Part shown: positions 40,638 to 50,904 of the stretch, in pieces | How the letters are laid out: every line of letters begins with the position of its first letter | How positions within the stretch are numbered: the stretch's first letter is position 1 | Source of the DNA: Petrolisthes cinctipes | Taxonomy: Eukaryota; Arthropoda; Malacostraca; Decapoda; Porcellanidae | Assembly (NCBI GenBank): GCA_033782935.1 | Contig: JAWQEG010000470.1 | Coordinates: forward strand, 1,054,001-1,118,000 | Direction of reading: 5' to 3' | DNA length: 64,000 nucleotides | Notes under the pieces: generated by a model | What the model saw: only the letters and a program-made list of their open reading frames with translations | Database searches by the model: none | What the model was told of the DNA's origin: nothing | Translations under genes and position numbers: made by a program

Positions 40638-42946
40638 GTGTTAGAGTATTTTCAAAATACATGCTCAAAAAATACTGAAAATCGATCTTTTAGGTTCACA
40701 AAAGTCGATATGTGCATGCATCTTCAGTACCCGTTTATATCTCAAATTCAGGCTCAAAACACCCGAAAATTCAATATTTTGGGGTCCCAGAAGCAATCTG
40801 TACATGCCTACTCAGTGTTAGAGTATTTTCAAAATTCAGGCCCAAAACATGCTGAAAATCGATATTTTAGATGCCCAAAGTCAATATGTGCATGTATCTT
40901 CTGTAGCCGTTTATATCTCGAATTCAGGCTCAAAACACCCGAAAATTCAATATTTTGGGGTCCCAGAAGCAATCTGTACAGTGCTAGAATATTTTCAAAA
41001 TATAGGCTAAAAACATGCTAAAAATCGATCTTTTAGGTGCCAAAAAGTCGATATCTCAAATTCAGTCCCAAAACACAAGAAAAATCGATATTTAGGGGTC
41101 CCAGAAGCGATCTGTACATGCCTACTCCGTGTTAGAGTATTTTCAAAATACATGCTCAAAAAATACTGAAAATCGATCTTTTAGGTGCACAAAAGTCGAT
41201 ATGTGCATGCATCTTCAGTACCCGTTTATATCTCAAATTCAGGCTCAAAACACCCCAAAATTCAATATTTTGGGGTCCCAGAAGCAATCTGTACATGCCT
41301 ACTCAGTGTTAGAGTATTTTCAAAATACAGGCCCAAAACATGCTGAAAATCGATATTTTAGATGCCAAAAGTCAATATGTGCATGTATCTTCTGTACCCG
41401 TTTATATCTCAAATTCAAGCTCAAAACACCCGAAAATTCAATATTTTGGGGTCCCAGAAGCAATCTGTACATGCCTACACAGTGCTAGAATATTTTCAAA
41501 ATATAGGCTAAAAACATGCTAAAAATCGACATTTTAGGTGCCAAAAAGTCGATATCTCAAATTCAGTCCCAAAACACCCGAAAATTCGATATTTAGGGGT
41601 CCCAGAAGCGATCTGTACATGCCTACTCCGTGTTAGAGTATTTTCAAAATACATGCTCAAAACATACTGAAAATCGATCTTTTAGGTGCACAAAAGTCGA
41701 TATGTGCATGCATCTTCAGTACCCGTTTATATCTCAAATTCAGGCTCAAAACACCCGAAAATTCAATATTTTGGGGTCCCAGAAGCAATCTGTACATGCC
41801 TACTCAGTGTTAGAGTATTTTCTAAATACAGGCACAAAACATGCTGAAAATCGATATTTTAGGTGCCAAAAAATCGATATATCAAATTCAGTCCCAAAAC
41901 ACCCGAAAATTCGATATTTAGTGGTCCCAGAAGGTATCTGTACATGCCTACTCCGTGTTAGAGTATTTTCAAAATACAGGTCAAAAACATACTGAAAATC
42001 GATCTTTTAGGTGCCCAAAATTCGATATGTGCATGCATCTTCTGTACCCGTTTATATCTCAAATTCTGGCCCTAAACACCCGAAAATTTGATATTTTGGG
42101 GTCCCAGAAGCGATCTGTACATGCCTACTCCGTGTTAGAGTATTTTCAAAATTCAGGCCCAAAACATGCTGAAAATCGATATTTTTGGTGCCCAAAGTCA
42201 ATATGTGCATGTATCTTCTGTACCCGTTTATATCTCAAATTCAGGCTCAAAACACCCGAAAATTCAATATTTTGGGGTCCCAGAAGCAATCTGTACATGC
42301 CTACTCAGTTCTAGAATATTTTTAAAATATAGGCTAAAAACATGCTAAAAATCGATCTTTTAGGTGCCAAAAAGTCGATATCTCAAATTCAGTCCCAAAA
42401 CACCCGAAAATTCGATATTTAGGGGTCCCAGAAGCGATCTGTACATGCCTACTCCGTGTTAGAGTATTTTCAAAATACATGTTCAAAACATACTGAAAAT
42501 CGATCTTTTAGGTGCACAAAAGTCGATATGTGCATGCATTTTCAGTACCCGTTTATATCTCAAATTCAGGCTCAAAACACCCGAAAATTCAATATTTTGG
42601 GGTCTCAGAAGCAATCTGTACATGCCTACTCAGTGCTAGAATATTTTCAAAATATAGGCTAAAAACATGCTGAAAATCGATATTTTTGGTGCCCAAAGTC
42701 AATATGTGCATGTATCTTCTGTAGCTGTTTATATCTCGAATTCAGGCTCAAAACACCCGAAAATTCAATATTTTGGGCTCCCAGAAGCAATCTGTACAGT
42801 GCTAGAATATTTTCAAAATATAGGCTAAAAACATGCTAAAAATCGATCTTTTAGGTGCCAAAAAGTCGATATCTCAAATTCAGTCACAAAACACCCGAAA
42901 ATTCGATATTTAGGGGTCCCAGAACCGATCTGTACATGCCTACTCC
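40638..42946 (+). repeat. 2,309-bp unit, copy 2 (one monomer shorter)
   Basis: Tandem partner of 38153-40637. It is 176 bp shorter, one L2-length monomer. The junction is a hybrid L2/S monomer near 41860, where 'gatattttag' continues as 'gtgccaaaaaatcg'. Confidence 0.84.
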
Positions 42947-43447
42947 GTGTTAGAGTATTTTCAAAATACATGCTCAAAAAATACTGAAAATCGATCTTTT
43001 AGGTGCACAAAAGTCGATATGTGCATGCATCTTCAGTACCCGTTTATATCTCAAATTCAGGCTCAAAACACCCGAAAATTCAATATTTTGGGGTCCCAGA
43101 AGCAATCTGTACATGCCTACTCAGTGTTAGAGTATTTTCAAAATACAGGCCCAAAACATGCTGAAAATCGATATTTTAGATGCCCAAAGTCAATATGTGC
43201 ATGTATCTTCTGTACCCGTTTATATCTCAAATTCAGGCTCAAAACACCCGAAAATTCAATATTTTGGGGTCCCAGAAGCAATCTGTACATGCCTACACAG
43301 TGCTAGAATATTTTCAAAATATAGGCTAAAAACATGGTAAAAATCGACATTTTAGGTGCCAAAAAATCAATATCTCAAATTCAGTCCCAAAACACCCGAA
43401 AATTCGATATTTAGAGGTCCCAGAAGGTATCTGTAAATGCCTACTCC

Positions 43448-44830
43448 GTGTTAGAGTATTTTCAAAATACAGGCCAAAAACATACTGAAAATCGATCTTT
43501 TAGGTGCCCAAAAGTCGATATGTGCATGCATCTTCTGTACCCGTTTATATCTCAAATTCTGGCCCTAAACACCCGAAAATTCTATATTTTGGGGTCCCAG
43601 AAGCGATCTGTACATGCCTACTCCGTGTTAGAGTATTTTCAAAATTAAGGCCCAAAACATGCTGAAAATCGATATTTTTGGTGCCCAAAGTCAATATGTG
43701 CATGTATCTTCTGTACCCGTTTATATCTCAAATTCAGGCTCAAAACACCCGAAAATTCAATATTTTTGGGACCCAGAAGCAATCTGTACATGCCTACTCA
43801 GTGCTAGAATATTTTCAAAATATAGGCTAAAAACATGCTAAAAATCGATCTTTTAGGTGCCAAAAAGTCGATATCTCAAATTCAGTCCCAAAACACCCGA
43901 AAATTCGATATTTATGGGTCCCAGAAGCGATCTGTACGTGCCTACTCCGTGTTAGAGTATTTTCAAAATACATGCTCAAAACATACTGAAAATCGATCTT
44001 TTAGGTGCACAAAAGTCGATATGTGCATGCATCTTCAGTACCCGTTTATATCTCAAATTCAGGCTCAAAACACCCGAAAATTCAATATTTTTGGGTCCCA
44101 GAAGCAATCTGTACATGCCTACACAGTGCTAGAATATTTTCAAAATATAGGCTAAAAACATGGTAAAAATCGACATTTTAGGTGCCAAAAAATCGATATC
44201 TCAAATTCAGTCCCAAAACACCCGAAAATTCGATATTTAGAGGTCCCAGAAGGCATCTGTACATGCCTACTCCGTGTTAGAGTATTTTCAAAATACAGGC
44301 CAAAAACATACTGAAAATCGATCATTTAGGTGCCCAAAAGTCGATATGTGCATGCATCTTCTGTACCCGTTTATATCTCAAATTCTGGCCTTAAACACCC
44401 GAAAATTCGATATTTTGGGGTCCCAGAAGCGATCTGTACATGCCTACTCAGTGTTAGAGTATTTTCAAAATTAAGGCCCAAAACATGCTGAAAATCGATA
44501 TTTTTGGTGCCCAAAGTCAATATGTGCATGTATCTTCTGTACCCGTTTATATCTCAAATTCAGGCTCAAAACACCCGAAAATTCAATATTTTTGGGACCC
44601 AGAAGCAATCTGTACATGCCTACTCAGTGCTAGAATATTTTCAAAATATAGGCTAAAAACATGCTAAAAATCGATCTCTTAGGTGCCAAAAAGTCGATAT
44701 CTCAAATTCAGTCCCAAAACACCCGAAAATTCGATATTTATGGGTCCCAGAAGCGATCTGTACGTGCCTACTCCGTGTTAGAGTATTTTCAAAATACATG
44801 CTCAAAACATACTGAAAATCGATCTTTTAG
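43448..44830 (+). repeat. 826-bp pentamer, about 1.7 copies
   Basis: L1b starts at 43448 and 44274 are 826 bp apart. Both copies share 'aaaattaaggccc', 'tatttttgggaccc', 'ttatgggtcccag' and 'ctgtacgtgcc'. The second copy ends in a hybrid monomer near 44830, where an L1a beginning continues as L1b ('gtgcccaaaag'). Confidence 0.82.
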
Positions 44831-45260
44831 GTGCCCAAAAGTCGATATGTGCATGCATCTTCTGTACCCGTTTATATCTCAAATTCTGGCCCTAAACACC
44901 CGAAAATTCGATATTTTGTGGTCCCAGAAGCGATCTGTACAAGCCTACTCCGTGTTAGAGTATTTTCAAAATTCAGGCCCAAAACATGCTGAAAATCGAT
45001 ATTTTTGGTGCCCAAAGTCAATATGTGCATGTATCTTCTGTACCCGTTTATATCTCAAATTCAGGCTCAAAACACCCGAAAATTCAATATTTTGGGGTAC
45101 CAGAAGCAATCTGTACATGCCTACTCAGTGCTAGAATATTTTCAAAATATAGGCTAAAAACATGCTAAAAATCGATCTTTTAGGTGCCAAAAAGTCGATA
45201 TCTCAAATTCAGTCCCAAAACACCCGATAATTCGATATTTAGGGGTCCCAGAAGCGATCT

Positions 45261-45268
45261 GTACATGC
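45261..45268. repeat. Target-site duplication, left copy (GTACATGC)
   Basis: Eight bases directly before the transposon. They are repeated at 48594-48601, and removing the element plus one copy restores a normal monomer boundary, 'ctgtacatgcctactccg'. Eight-base duplications are typical of P elements. Confidence 0.97.
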
Positions 45269-45295
45269 CATGGAGGTAGTATAAAGAGGAGGGAG
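45269..45295 (+). repeat. Left terminal inverted repeat, 27 bp
   Basis: Pairs with 48567-48593 in inverted orientation with mismatches only at TIR positions 13 (T versus A) and 17 (A versus T). A short GTG match continues one base further in. This is the 3' end relative to the transposase gene. Confidence 0.96.
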
Positions 45296-45580
45296 CGTGG
45301 TCCCGCGCGGAGTGCTCAGAAAATGAAGCCAGCCTGCCCGGCCGCGGCCACGCCTTTGATTGGCAAAAGGCCGCCAGTCACCCTCCAGACTAGCCAGAGA
45401 TTATCCTTTGTAATGATTTAGCAAAATGATAATTTGCCTGTCTTAACTTATAGGAGTGGTAATGAGTGGTATGTCGGTCTGTTTCATCTGTATTCAAAAC
45501 TACAATATACTTTTTTTCATAACTACTACAGAAAATCCACCAATGATTAGTTAAATAAAAGTGTGGCAAAACAAAATATA
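45296..45580. other. Transposon 3' flank without genes
   Basis: GC- and CpG-rich to about 45400 ('cccgcgcgg', 'ggccgcggcc'), then AT-rich. No open frame or known motif is seen beyond the subterminal repeat. It is probably 3' non-transcribed sequence plus cis-acting terminal DNA. Confidence 0.6.
45357..45368 (+). repeat. Left subterminal inverted repeat (TGATTGGCAAAA)
   Basis: An exact 12-bp inverted match to 48506-48517. Next to it GGCCGCCA (45369-45376) is also found near the right end, on the minus strand at 48524-48531. Paired internal repeats are a known P-element feature and may bind transposase or host factors. The core is also an inverted CCAAT box, so a role in transcription is an alternative. 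Confidence 0.75.
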
Positions 45581-45586
45581 TTTATT
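45581..45586 (-). terminator. Polyadenylation signal AATAAA for the transposase
   Basis: On the minus strand AATAAA lies 30 bases after the TAA stop (45618-45616), within AT-rich sequence. The position suits a short 3' UTR ending inside the element. Confidence 0.65.
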
Positions 45587-45615
45587 TTCTACAAGACACA
45601 TATCTTTGACCATGG

Positions 45616-48250
45616 TTACAGACCATTAAACAGAATCAATTTAGTGTAAATCTGACGGCTCTTTCCCTTAGTCTGGGACTGCAGTTTTGATGTACACTGT
45701 TTCCCAGCATAATGGCACCTCACATGCACATATCTCTCAGCAATGGCTTTAATTAGAAGATGTAAATGATTGTACAGAGGTTCTGTATCATACATATGCG
45801 CATTTAGCATGGAAAATATATTCGTATTTGAGAAGTTTTCCAGCACAGAAGTCACAATTTTATGAAAATTTAATCTTCCTAAATTTATATTTCCATTTGA
45901 ACATGACATAATTTCCTTAATTTTTTTTTCACAGATTAAACAAATGTCAATCACGTCGTCTGAAGAATATATAAGGCTTCCTTTAGTTTTAAGTTCAATC
46001 AAAGAGTGAATTTCTTTAACATTATTTTCTGCGCATGTCAGAGCATTAATGCATAACTCACACTGCAAAGACTTTCTAAGCTTATTCACTACGAAGCCTG
46101 CAATATATGCAACGATTTTGTTTGAGCATTTTGATAGGTGAGCTCTGTTTGGGATGTAGAGATAATCTTCCTCTTCATTATTTGCATCTCTTCCATATGA
46201 ATCAGGGAGCACTCTATTTCTTGATAGTGAAGAATTTATGCTGTTGGCTGAGAGTTTGTCTACCACATTGCTATTTGTACTACCACTGGATACAGTTAGT
46301 ATAGGCACTGATTCTAGTGGCAAACAGTTACTGTTGAATACATCAGTCAGATCATTTTTAATTAACAACTTTTTGTATGCAACAGCAAACTGTATGGCTG
46401 TAGGGTTATTATTGCATCCTCCCATACTTCTAATCTTAGCAAAGAATAGCTCGATGTGATCTTGACTTAGCTTATAGGTCATCAAAAACTTCAGAGGAGA
46501 GTCCGATGCAGCTATGAAATTCTCGTATAGAGATTGCAGGCTTCGTATGCAAAAAAGAAAACCAAGAAATCCAGTTTTCCGGTTTGAGTTGAGGATGCTC
46601 TGACCATTGAGGAACTTTAGAGACCTAATATAAATCTCTGCTTTTACAAGGAAATCTTTTATTTCATTTGCATTTTTCTCCTGCATCGGGCATTTGTATC
46701 CCCGCGCATGCAAATTCCTCGAGTTCATTATGTCAAACAGTGCATTAAACATCATTATAAATTCAATTGTTGCTTCACAACCAGTAAAATCGCCGATTTT
46801 TTCATTCACGCAAAATTTCATGGAATTTGCCACCGATTCACTTAGAGTTTGTGCTGCTAATCTCACGTTCATTTTTTTCTTTCTCCATGTGATATGAGCA
46901 CCCCTTAGTCTGTTACCTATATGTAGTTCTTCCTCCGCTTGAAGGCTGTGTAATCTCTCTATATAGTCCCATTTCACAGCGTTATTAGATTGATTAGATA
47001 TGCATTTCTTATCGCCTAAACAGTTCCTCACTAGTTTAAGCATGTGGCATGGGTCTAATAGTACACAAATGGGGTTTCCTGTCACAGGGTGAGGAAATGC
47101 AGAATCTATAGTATCGGATTCAAAGGTGCATCCAAGTTCCTTAATCATGCGTAGATTAGCATAAGCTCCATCACAAGTGAGAGATATAATTTTAACACCC
47201 ACTGAATCAAGTTTAGATAAACATTGTTCAACTAAGTTCCTTCTCTCAATAGCACTAAGTCCTGCAATAAGAAAATATCCCACTGGTAGCTTCCAGCTGG
47301 CGTTAACTGCTGTCACCATGAAAACAAGAGCCTCCTTTGCAACTGGAAGGTTATCGTCGTCGATCTCTGTACCCATGTCAATGAAACCCTGGTATTTCTC
47401 TCCATCCCATTCCACTTGCTGTCTTATCACTATCTCATCCATTAGTAGTGAGCACAATAAAGTTTTACCAGCCGCAGCTGCAGCAGAAGCTCTTAATTGT
47501 AAGGACGAAAAAGCTGGCTCTGTAAATCCCGGCTTACCATCTACACAGCTATACCATTTTTGAATAGTTTTAGGGTGTGGTAGGCATGTGTCGAACAACT
47601 TTCGTATATAACGATAAGCCCGTGGGGAGTAAAAGTTGAGAGTTAGAGCAAAACTCCTCAGTTCTGGAGAATAAGACTTTGGCAGTGGATGTTCACTATT
47701 TTTCTTACCTTGCCTCTTTAGCAGATCATATACACCACCAGAGCACTTTTCAAGCACACCTATGCTTTCTTCACTGATGTAGCTCTTCCTTCTCAGCTCA
47801 GAGATAACACTTTTCATATCACTGGTTTTTTTCTTCAGACGTCTCTTGGATTGCTGTAGTACTTTTATTTTCTTCTTTTTTCCTGCAAGTTTGTTTTCAA
47901 CATGATGTAACTTTCGTTTTAATGACTGCATTTCACTCTCTTCTGCACTCGTATTGTCCATGTGCGTTTGAACTGGAGATTCATCATCAGAGGGAACGCT
48001 ACTGATGGGAACATCACGTTTGGTTGGCAATTTTCGCTTTGGTGCCATGCTGTCCTTCAGATATTCTGGGAAAGCATCAAAAATAGTTGGCACCGCTCCA
48101 CTATGAAGCCTAACATATGAAAGTGATGTCCTGTCGATGTCTTCCTCTCTGAAGTGCTTGGAACATATACGTGTGTATTTGGTAGGGGTAAAATTCTGAC
48201 GTCGTATTTTCCGAAGCCATTCACGTAGTAGTACTTCATCTTTCGGGAAT
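45616..48250 (-). CDS. P-element/THAP9-like transposase, main exon (5' exon not found)
   Basis: Cut-and-paste transposase of the P superfamily, acting in the nucleus on the element's ends. The exon is open for 877 codons to TAA. Counting Phe at 48249 as residue 1: residues 1-57 are the distal THAP zinc finger (W11, P22, C29-x2-H32, AVPTIF at 52-57); basic nuclear-localisation-like APKRKLPTKR at 69-78; coiled coil about 103-154; THAP9-type helix-turn-helix about 193-234; RNase H-like core with LLMDE (D271), CDG (D360) and DHIELF (E600). The 240-residue gap between D360 and E600 would hold the GTP-binding insertion, with DPCHMLKLVRN at 399-409. The C-terminal domain has YIAGFVVNKL at 715-724 and paired cysteines (C730/C733, C770/C773). 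The reading frame enters through a splice acceptor at 48251 and splits a codon. GTG at 48093 encodes the Val of AVPTIF and is not a start. The first in-frame ATG (48048) has A at -3 and G at +4 and would give a product lacking THAP. Confidence 0.92.
48094..48250 (-). other. Distal THAP domain, second half of the C2CH finger
   Basis: Translating upstream of the GTG in the transposase frame gives a clear THAP pattern: RFPKDE, W11, RRQNFTPTKY, ICSKHF (the C-x2-H half of C2CH), then GAVPTIF. THAP domains bind DNA through C-x2-4-C plus this C-x2-H. An intron just before the 'RFP' motif is common in THAP genes and fits the acceptor here. The C-x2-4-C half is absent from this exon. Confidence 0.88.
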
Positions 48251-48266
48251 CTGTATAGTAAAATAA
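48251..48266 (-). promoter_or_regulatory. Predicted 3' splice site
   Basis: The minus strand reads TTATTTTACTATACAG and then ATTCCCG. It is a T-rich tract followed by CAG exactly where THAP homology begins. In the transposase frame a TAA lies eight codons further upstream (48275-48273), so the frame must be entered by splicing or start downstream. Confidence 0.7.
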
Positions 48267-48566
48267 GATGTATTTAAGTTCCCGAAAAAAAAATCTGTCC
48301 ATTAACCCCACCATATTTTGTAATTTAGTCTTATAGTTTTGAGGGTTACAATGGCTCTAATTTAAAATTAGTACGCGCATTTGATACTACGTAAAATCGG
48401 TACTATAAATTATACAATGACTCAAGTGAATATTGGATTGTCCTTCCTTCATCGCTACAAGTACATGAAAAAGGATGAAGGATTAATGACTGGCTCCAGG
48501 GAGTGTTTTGCCAATCACAATATGGCGGCCAGTGGATGACAGCGACCTCACATTTCACACCTCACT
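48267..48566 (-). other. Transposon 5' region: presumed promoter and first exon/intron, no exon recognised
   Basis: About 300 bp between the right TIR and the splice acceptor. I searched all three minus-strand frames for a Met-initiated exon with C-x2-4-C and found none. Cysteine codons here are either one residue apart (C-T-C near 48445), isolated, or interrupted by stops. Possible promoter elements are a perfect CCAAT box (GCCAATCA on the plus strand, 48510-48517), a YY1-like AATATGGCGGC (48519-48529) and an AT-rich TATAATTTATAG (minus strand, about 48414-48403). Assignments are by motif only. Confidence 0.45.
48506..48517 (-). repeat. Right subterminal inverted repeat (TGATTGGCAAAA on the minus strand)
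   Basis: Exact inverted partner of 45357-45368, 76 bp from the right end. It overlaps the CCAAT box, so end recognition and promoter function may be combined. Confidence 0.75.
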
Positions 48567-48593
48567 CTCCCTCCTCTATATTCTACCTCCATG
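48567..48593 (-). repeat. Right terminal inverted repeat, 27 bp
   Basis: Inverted match to 45269-45295 with 25 of 27 identities. It lies at the 5' end of the transposase transcription unit. Confidence 0.96.
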
Positions 48594-48601
48594 GTACATG
48601 C
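48594..48601. repeat. Target-site duplication, right copy (GTACATGC)
   Basis: Identical to 45261-45268. The satellite resumes immediately after it with 'ctactccgtgttagag', the expected start of an L1a monomer following an Sa monomer. Confidence 0.97.
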
Positions 48602-48899
48602 CTACTCCGTGTTAGAGTATTTTCAAAATACATGCTCAAAACATACTGAAAATCGATCTTTTAGGTGCACAAAAGTCGATATGTGCATGCATCTTCAGTA
48701 CCCGTTTATATCTCAAATTCAGGCTCAAAACACCCGAAAATTCAACATTTTGGGGTCCCAGAAGCGATCTGTACAAGCCTACTCCGTGTTAGAGTATTTT
48801 CAAAATTCAGGCCCAAAACATGCTGAAAATCGATATTTTTGGTGCCCAAAGTCAATATGTGCATGTATCTTCTGTACCCGTTTATATCTCAAATTCAGG

Positions 48900-50390
48900 C
48901 TCAAAACACCCGAAAATTCAATATTTTGGGGTCCCAGAAGCAATCTGTACATGCCTACTCAGTGTTAGAGTATTTTCAAAATACAGGCCCAAAACATGCT
49001 GAAAATCGATATTTTAGATGCCCAAAGCCAATATGTGCATGTATCTTCTGTACCCGTTTATATCTCAAATTCAGGCTCAAAACACCCGAAAATTCAATAT
49101 TTTGGGGTCCCAGAAGCAATCTGTACATGCCTACACAGTGCTAGAATATTTTCAAAATATAGGCTAAAAACATGCTAAAAATCGATCTTTTAGGTGCCAA
49201 AAAATCGATATCTCAAATTCAGTCCCAAAACACCCGAAAATTCGATATATAGAGGTCCCAGAAGGTATCTGTACATGCCTACTCCGTGTTAGAGTATTTT
49301 CAAAATACAGGCTAAAAACATACTGAAAATCGATCTTTTAGGTGCCCAAAAGTCGATATGTGCATGCATCTTCTGTACCCGTTTATATCTCAAATTCTGG
49401 CTCTAAACACCTGAAAATTCGATATTTTGGGGTCCCAGAAGCGATCTGTACATGCCTACTCCGTGTTAGAGTATTTTCAAAATTCAGGCCCAAAACATGC
49501 TGAAAATCGATATTTTTGGTGCCCAAAGTCAATATGTGCATGTATCTACTGTACCCGTTTATATCTCAAATTCAGGCTGGAAACACTCGAAAATTCAATA
49601 TTTTGGGGTCCCAGAAGCAATCTGTACATGCCTACTCAGTGCTAGAATATTTTCAAAATATAGGCTAAAAACATGCTAAAAATCGATCTTATAGGTGCCA
49701 AAAAGTCGATATCTCAAATTCAGTCCCAAAACTCACGAAAATTCGATATTTAGAGGTCCCAGAAGATATCTGTACATGCCTACTCCGTGTTAGAGTATTT
49801 TCAAAATACATGCTCAAAACATAATGAAAATCGATCTTTTAGGTGCACAAAAGTCGATATGTGCATGCATCTTCAGTACCCTTTTATATCTCAAATTCAG
49901 GCTCAAAACACCCGAAAATTCAATATTTGGGGGTCCCAGAAGCAATCTGTACATGCCTACTCAGTGTTAGAGTATTTTCAAAATTCAGGCCCAAAACATG
50001 CTGAAAATCGATATTTTTGGTGCCCAAAGTCAATATGTGCATGTATCTTCTGTACCCGTTTATATCTCAAATTCAGGCTCAAAACACCCGAAAATTCAAA
50101 ATTTTTGGGTCCCAGAAGCAATCTGTACATGCCTACACAGTGCTAGAATATTTTCAAAATATAGGCTAAAAACATGCTAAAAATCGTTCTTTTAGGTGCC
50201 AAAAAGTCGATATCTCAAATTCAGTCCCAAAACACCCGAAAATTCGATATTTAGGGGTCCCAGAAGCGATCTGTACATGCCTACTCCGTGTTAGAGTATT
50301 TTCAAAATACATGCTCAAAACATACTGAAAATCGATCTTTTAGGAGCCCAAAAGTCGATATGTGCATGCATCTTCTGTACCCGTTTATAT
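48900..50390 (+). repeat. Segmental repeat copy 1, offset 2,005 bp
   Basis: Matches 50905-52395. Shared variants are 'gcccaaagccaatatg', 'gatatatagaggtc', 'tctactgtaccc', 'aaaactcacgaaaattc', 'gaagatatctg', 'cataatgaaaatcg' and 'caaaatttttgggtcc'. Offset 2,005 is close to four trimers. Confidence 0.84.
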
Positions 50391-50904
50391 CTCAAATTCA
50401 GTCCCAAAACACCCGAAAATTCGATATTTTGGGGTCCCAGAAGCGATCTGTACATGCCTACTCCGTGTTAAAGTATTTTCAAAATACATGCTCAAAACAT
50501 ACTAAATATCGATCTTTTAGGTGCACAAAAGTCAATATGTGCATGTATCTTCTGTACCCGTTTATATCTCAAATTCAGGCTCAAAACACCCGAAAATTCA
50601 ATATTTTGGGGTCCCAGAAGCAATCTGTACATGCCTACTCAGTGCTAGAATATTTTCAAAATATAGGCTAAAAACATGCTAAAAATCGATCTTTTAGGTG
50701 CCAAAAAGTCGATATCTCAAATTCAGTCCCCAAACACCCGAAAATTCGATATTTAGGGGTCCCAGAAGCGATCTGTAAATGTCTACTCCGTTTTAGAGTA
50801 TTTTCAAAATACATGCTCAAAACATACTGAAAATCGATCTTTTAGGTGCACAAAAGTCGATATGTGCATGCATCTTCAGTACCCGTTTATATCTCAAATT
50901 CAGG

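Larger units (their letters stand above)
1..45268 (+). repeat. Satellite array, left part (L1/L2/S monomers in 501-bp trimers)
   Basis: Continuous head-to-tail tandem repeat with no unrelated sequence before the transposon. Three related monomers recur: L1 (177 bp, e.g. 734-910), L2 (176 bp, e.g. 911-1086) and S (148 bp, e.g. 1087-1234), summing to 501 bp. Recognisable cores shared by all are the 'acccgaaaattc' block, the 'gtcccagaag' block and 'ctgtacatgcctac'. L1 and L2 also carry 'gtgcatg(c/t)atctt' and 'acccgtttata'; S lacks that segment. Copies of one monomer type differ by only a few percent by eye, while different types differ more. All monomers share one orientation. Within this stretch I see no RNA gene, no other transposon and no credible coding region. 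The last base belongs to the left copy of the transposon target-site duplication. Confidence 0.97.
45269..48593 (-). mobile_element. Complete P-element-superfamily transposon, 3,325 bp
   Basis: Three features define the element directly. It has terminal inverted repeats of 27 bp with 25 matches, beginning CATGGAGGTAG at both ends. It has a perfect 8-bp target-site duplication. It has an internal long exon for a THAP9-like transposase on the minus strand. An 8-bp duplication and CATG-initial termini about 30 bp long fit the P superfamily. A 12-bp subterminal inverted repeat (TGATTGGCAAAA) lies 88 bp from the left end and 76 bp from the right end, as P elements have internal inverted repeats. 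The element is more GC-rich near its ends than the surrounding satellite. It is the only non-satellite sequence in the window. The long exon is intact, but a coding first exon was not found, so autonomy is uncertain. Confidence 0.95.

Noticed and set aside
1..45268. CRISPR array
   Set aside because: Repeats are directly adjacent with no unique spacers and the units are 148-177 bp. This is a eukaryotic-type satellite.
47177..47563. Plus-strand frames of 65-128 codons inside the transposon (also 46107-46304, 46238-46459, 46694-46897)
   Set aside because: They lie antisense to the transposase exon, which is well supported by motifs. They look like shadow frames.
48057..48314. Minus-strand 85-codon frame starting ATG at 48314
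   Set aside because: It overlaps the true THAP-coding frame in another phase, has no recognisable motif, and runs through the predicted splice acceptor.
45269..48593. hAT or PIF/Harbinger element
   Set aside because: hAT also makes 8-bp duplications, but the protein has a THAP remnant and P-type LLMDE, CDG and DHIELF motifs, and the termini start CATG. PIF/Harbinger makes 3-bp duplications.
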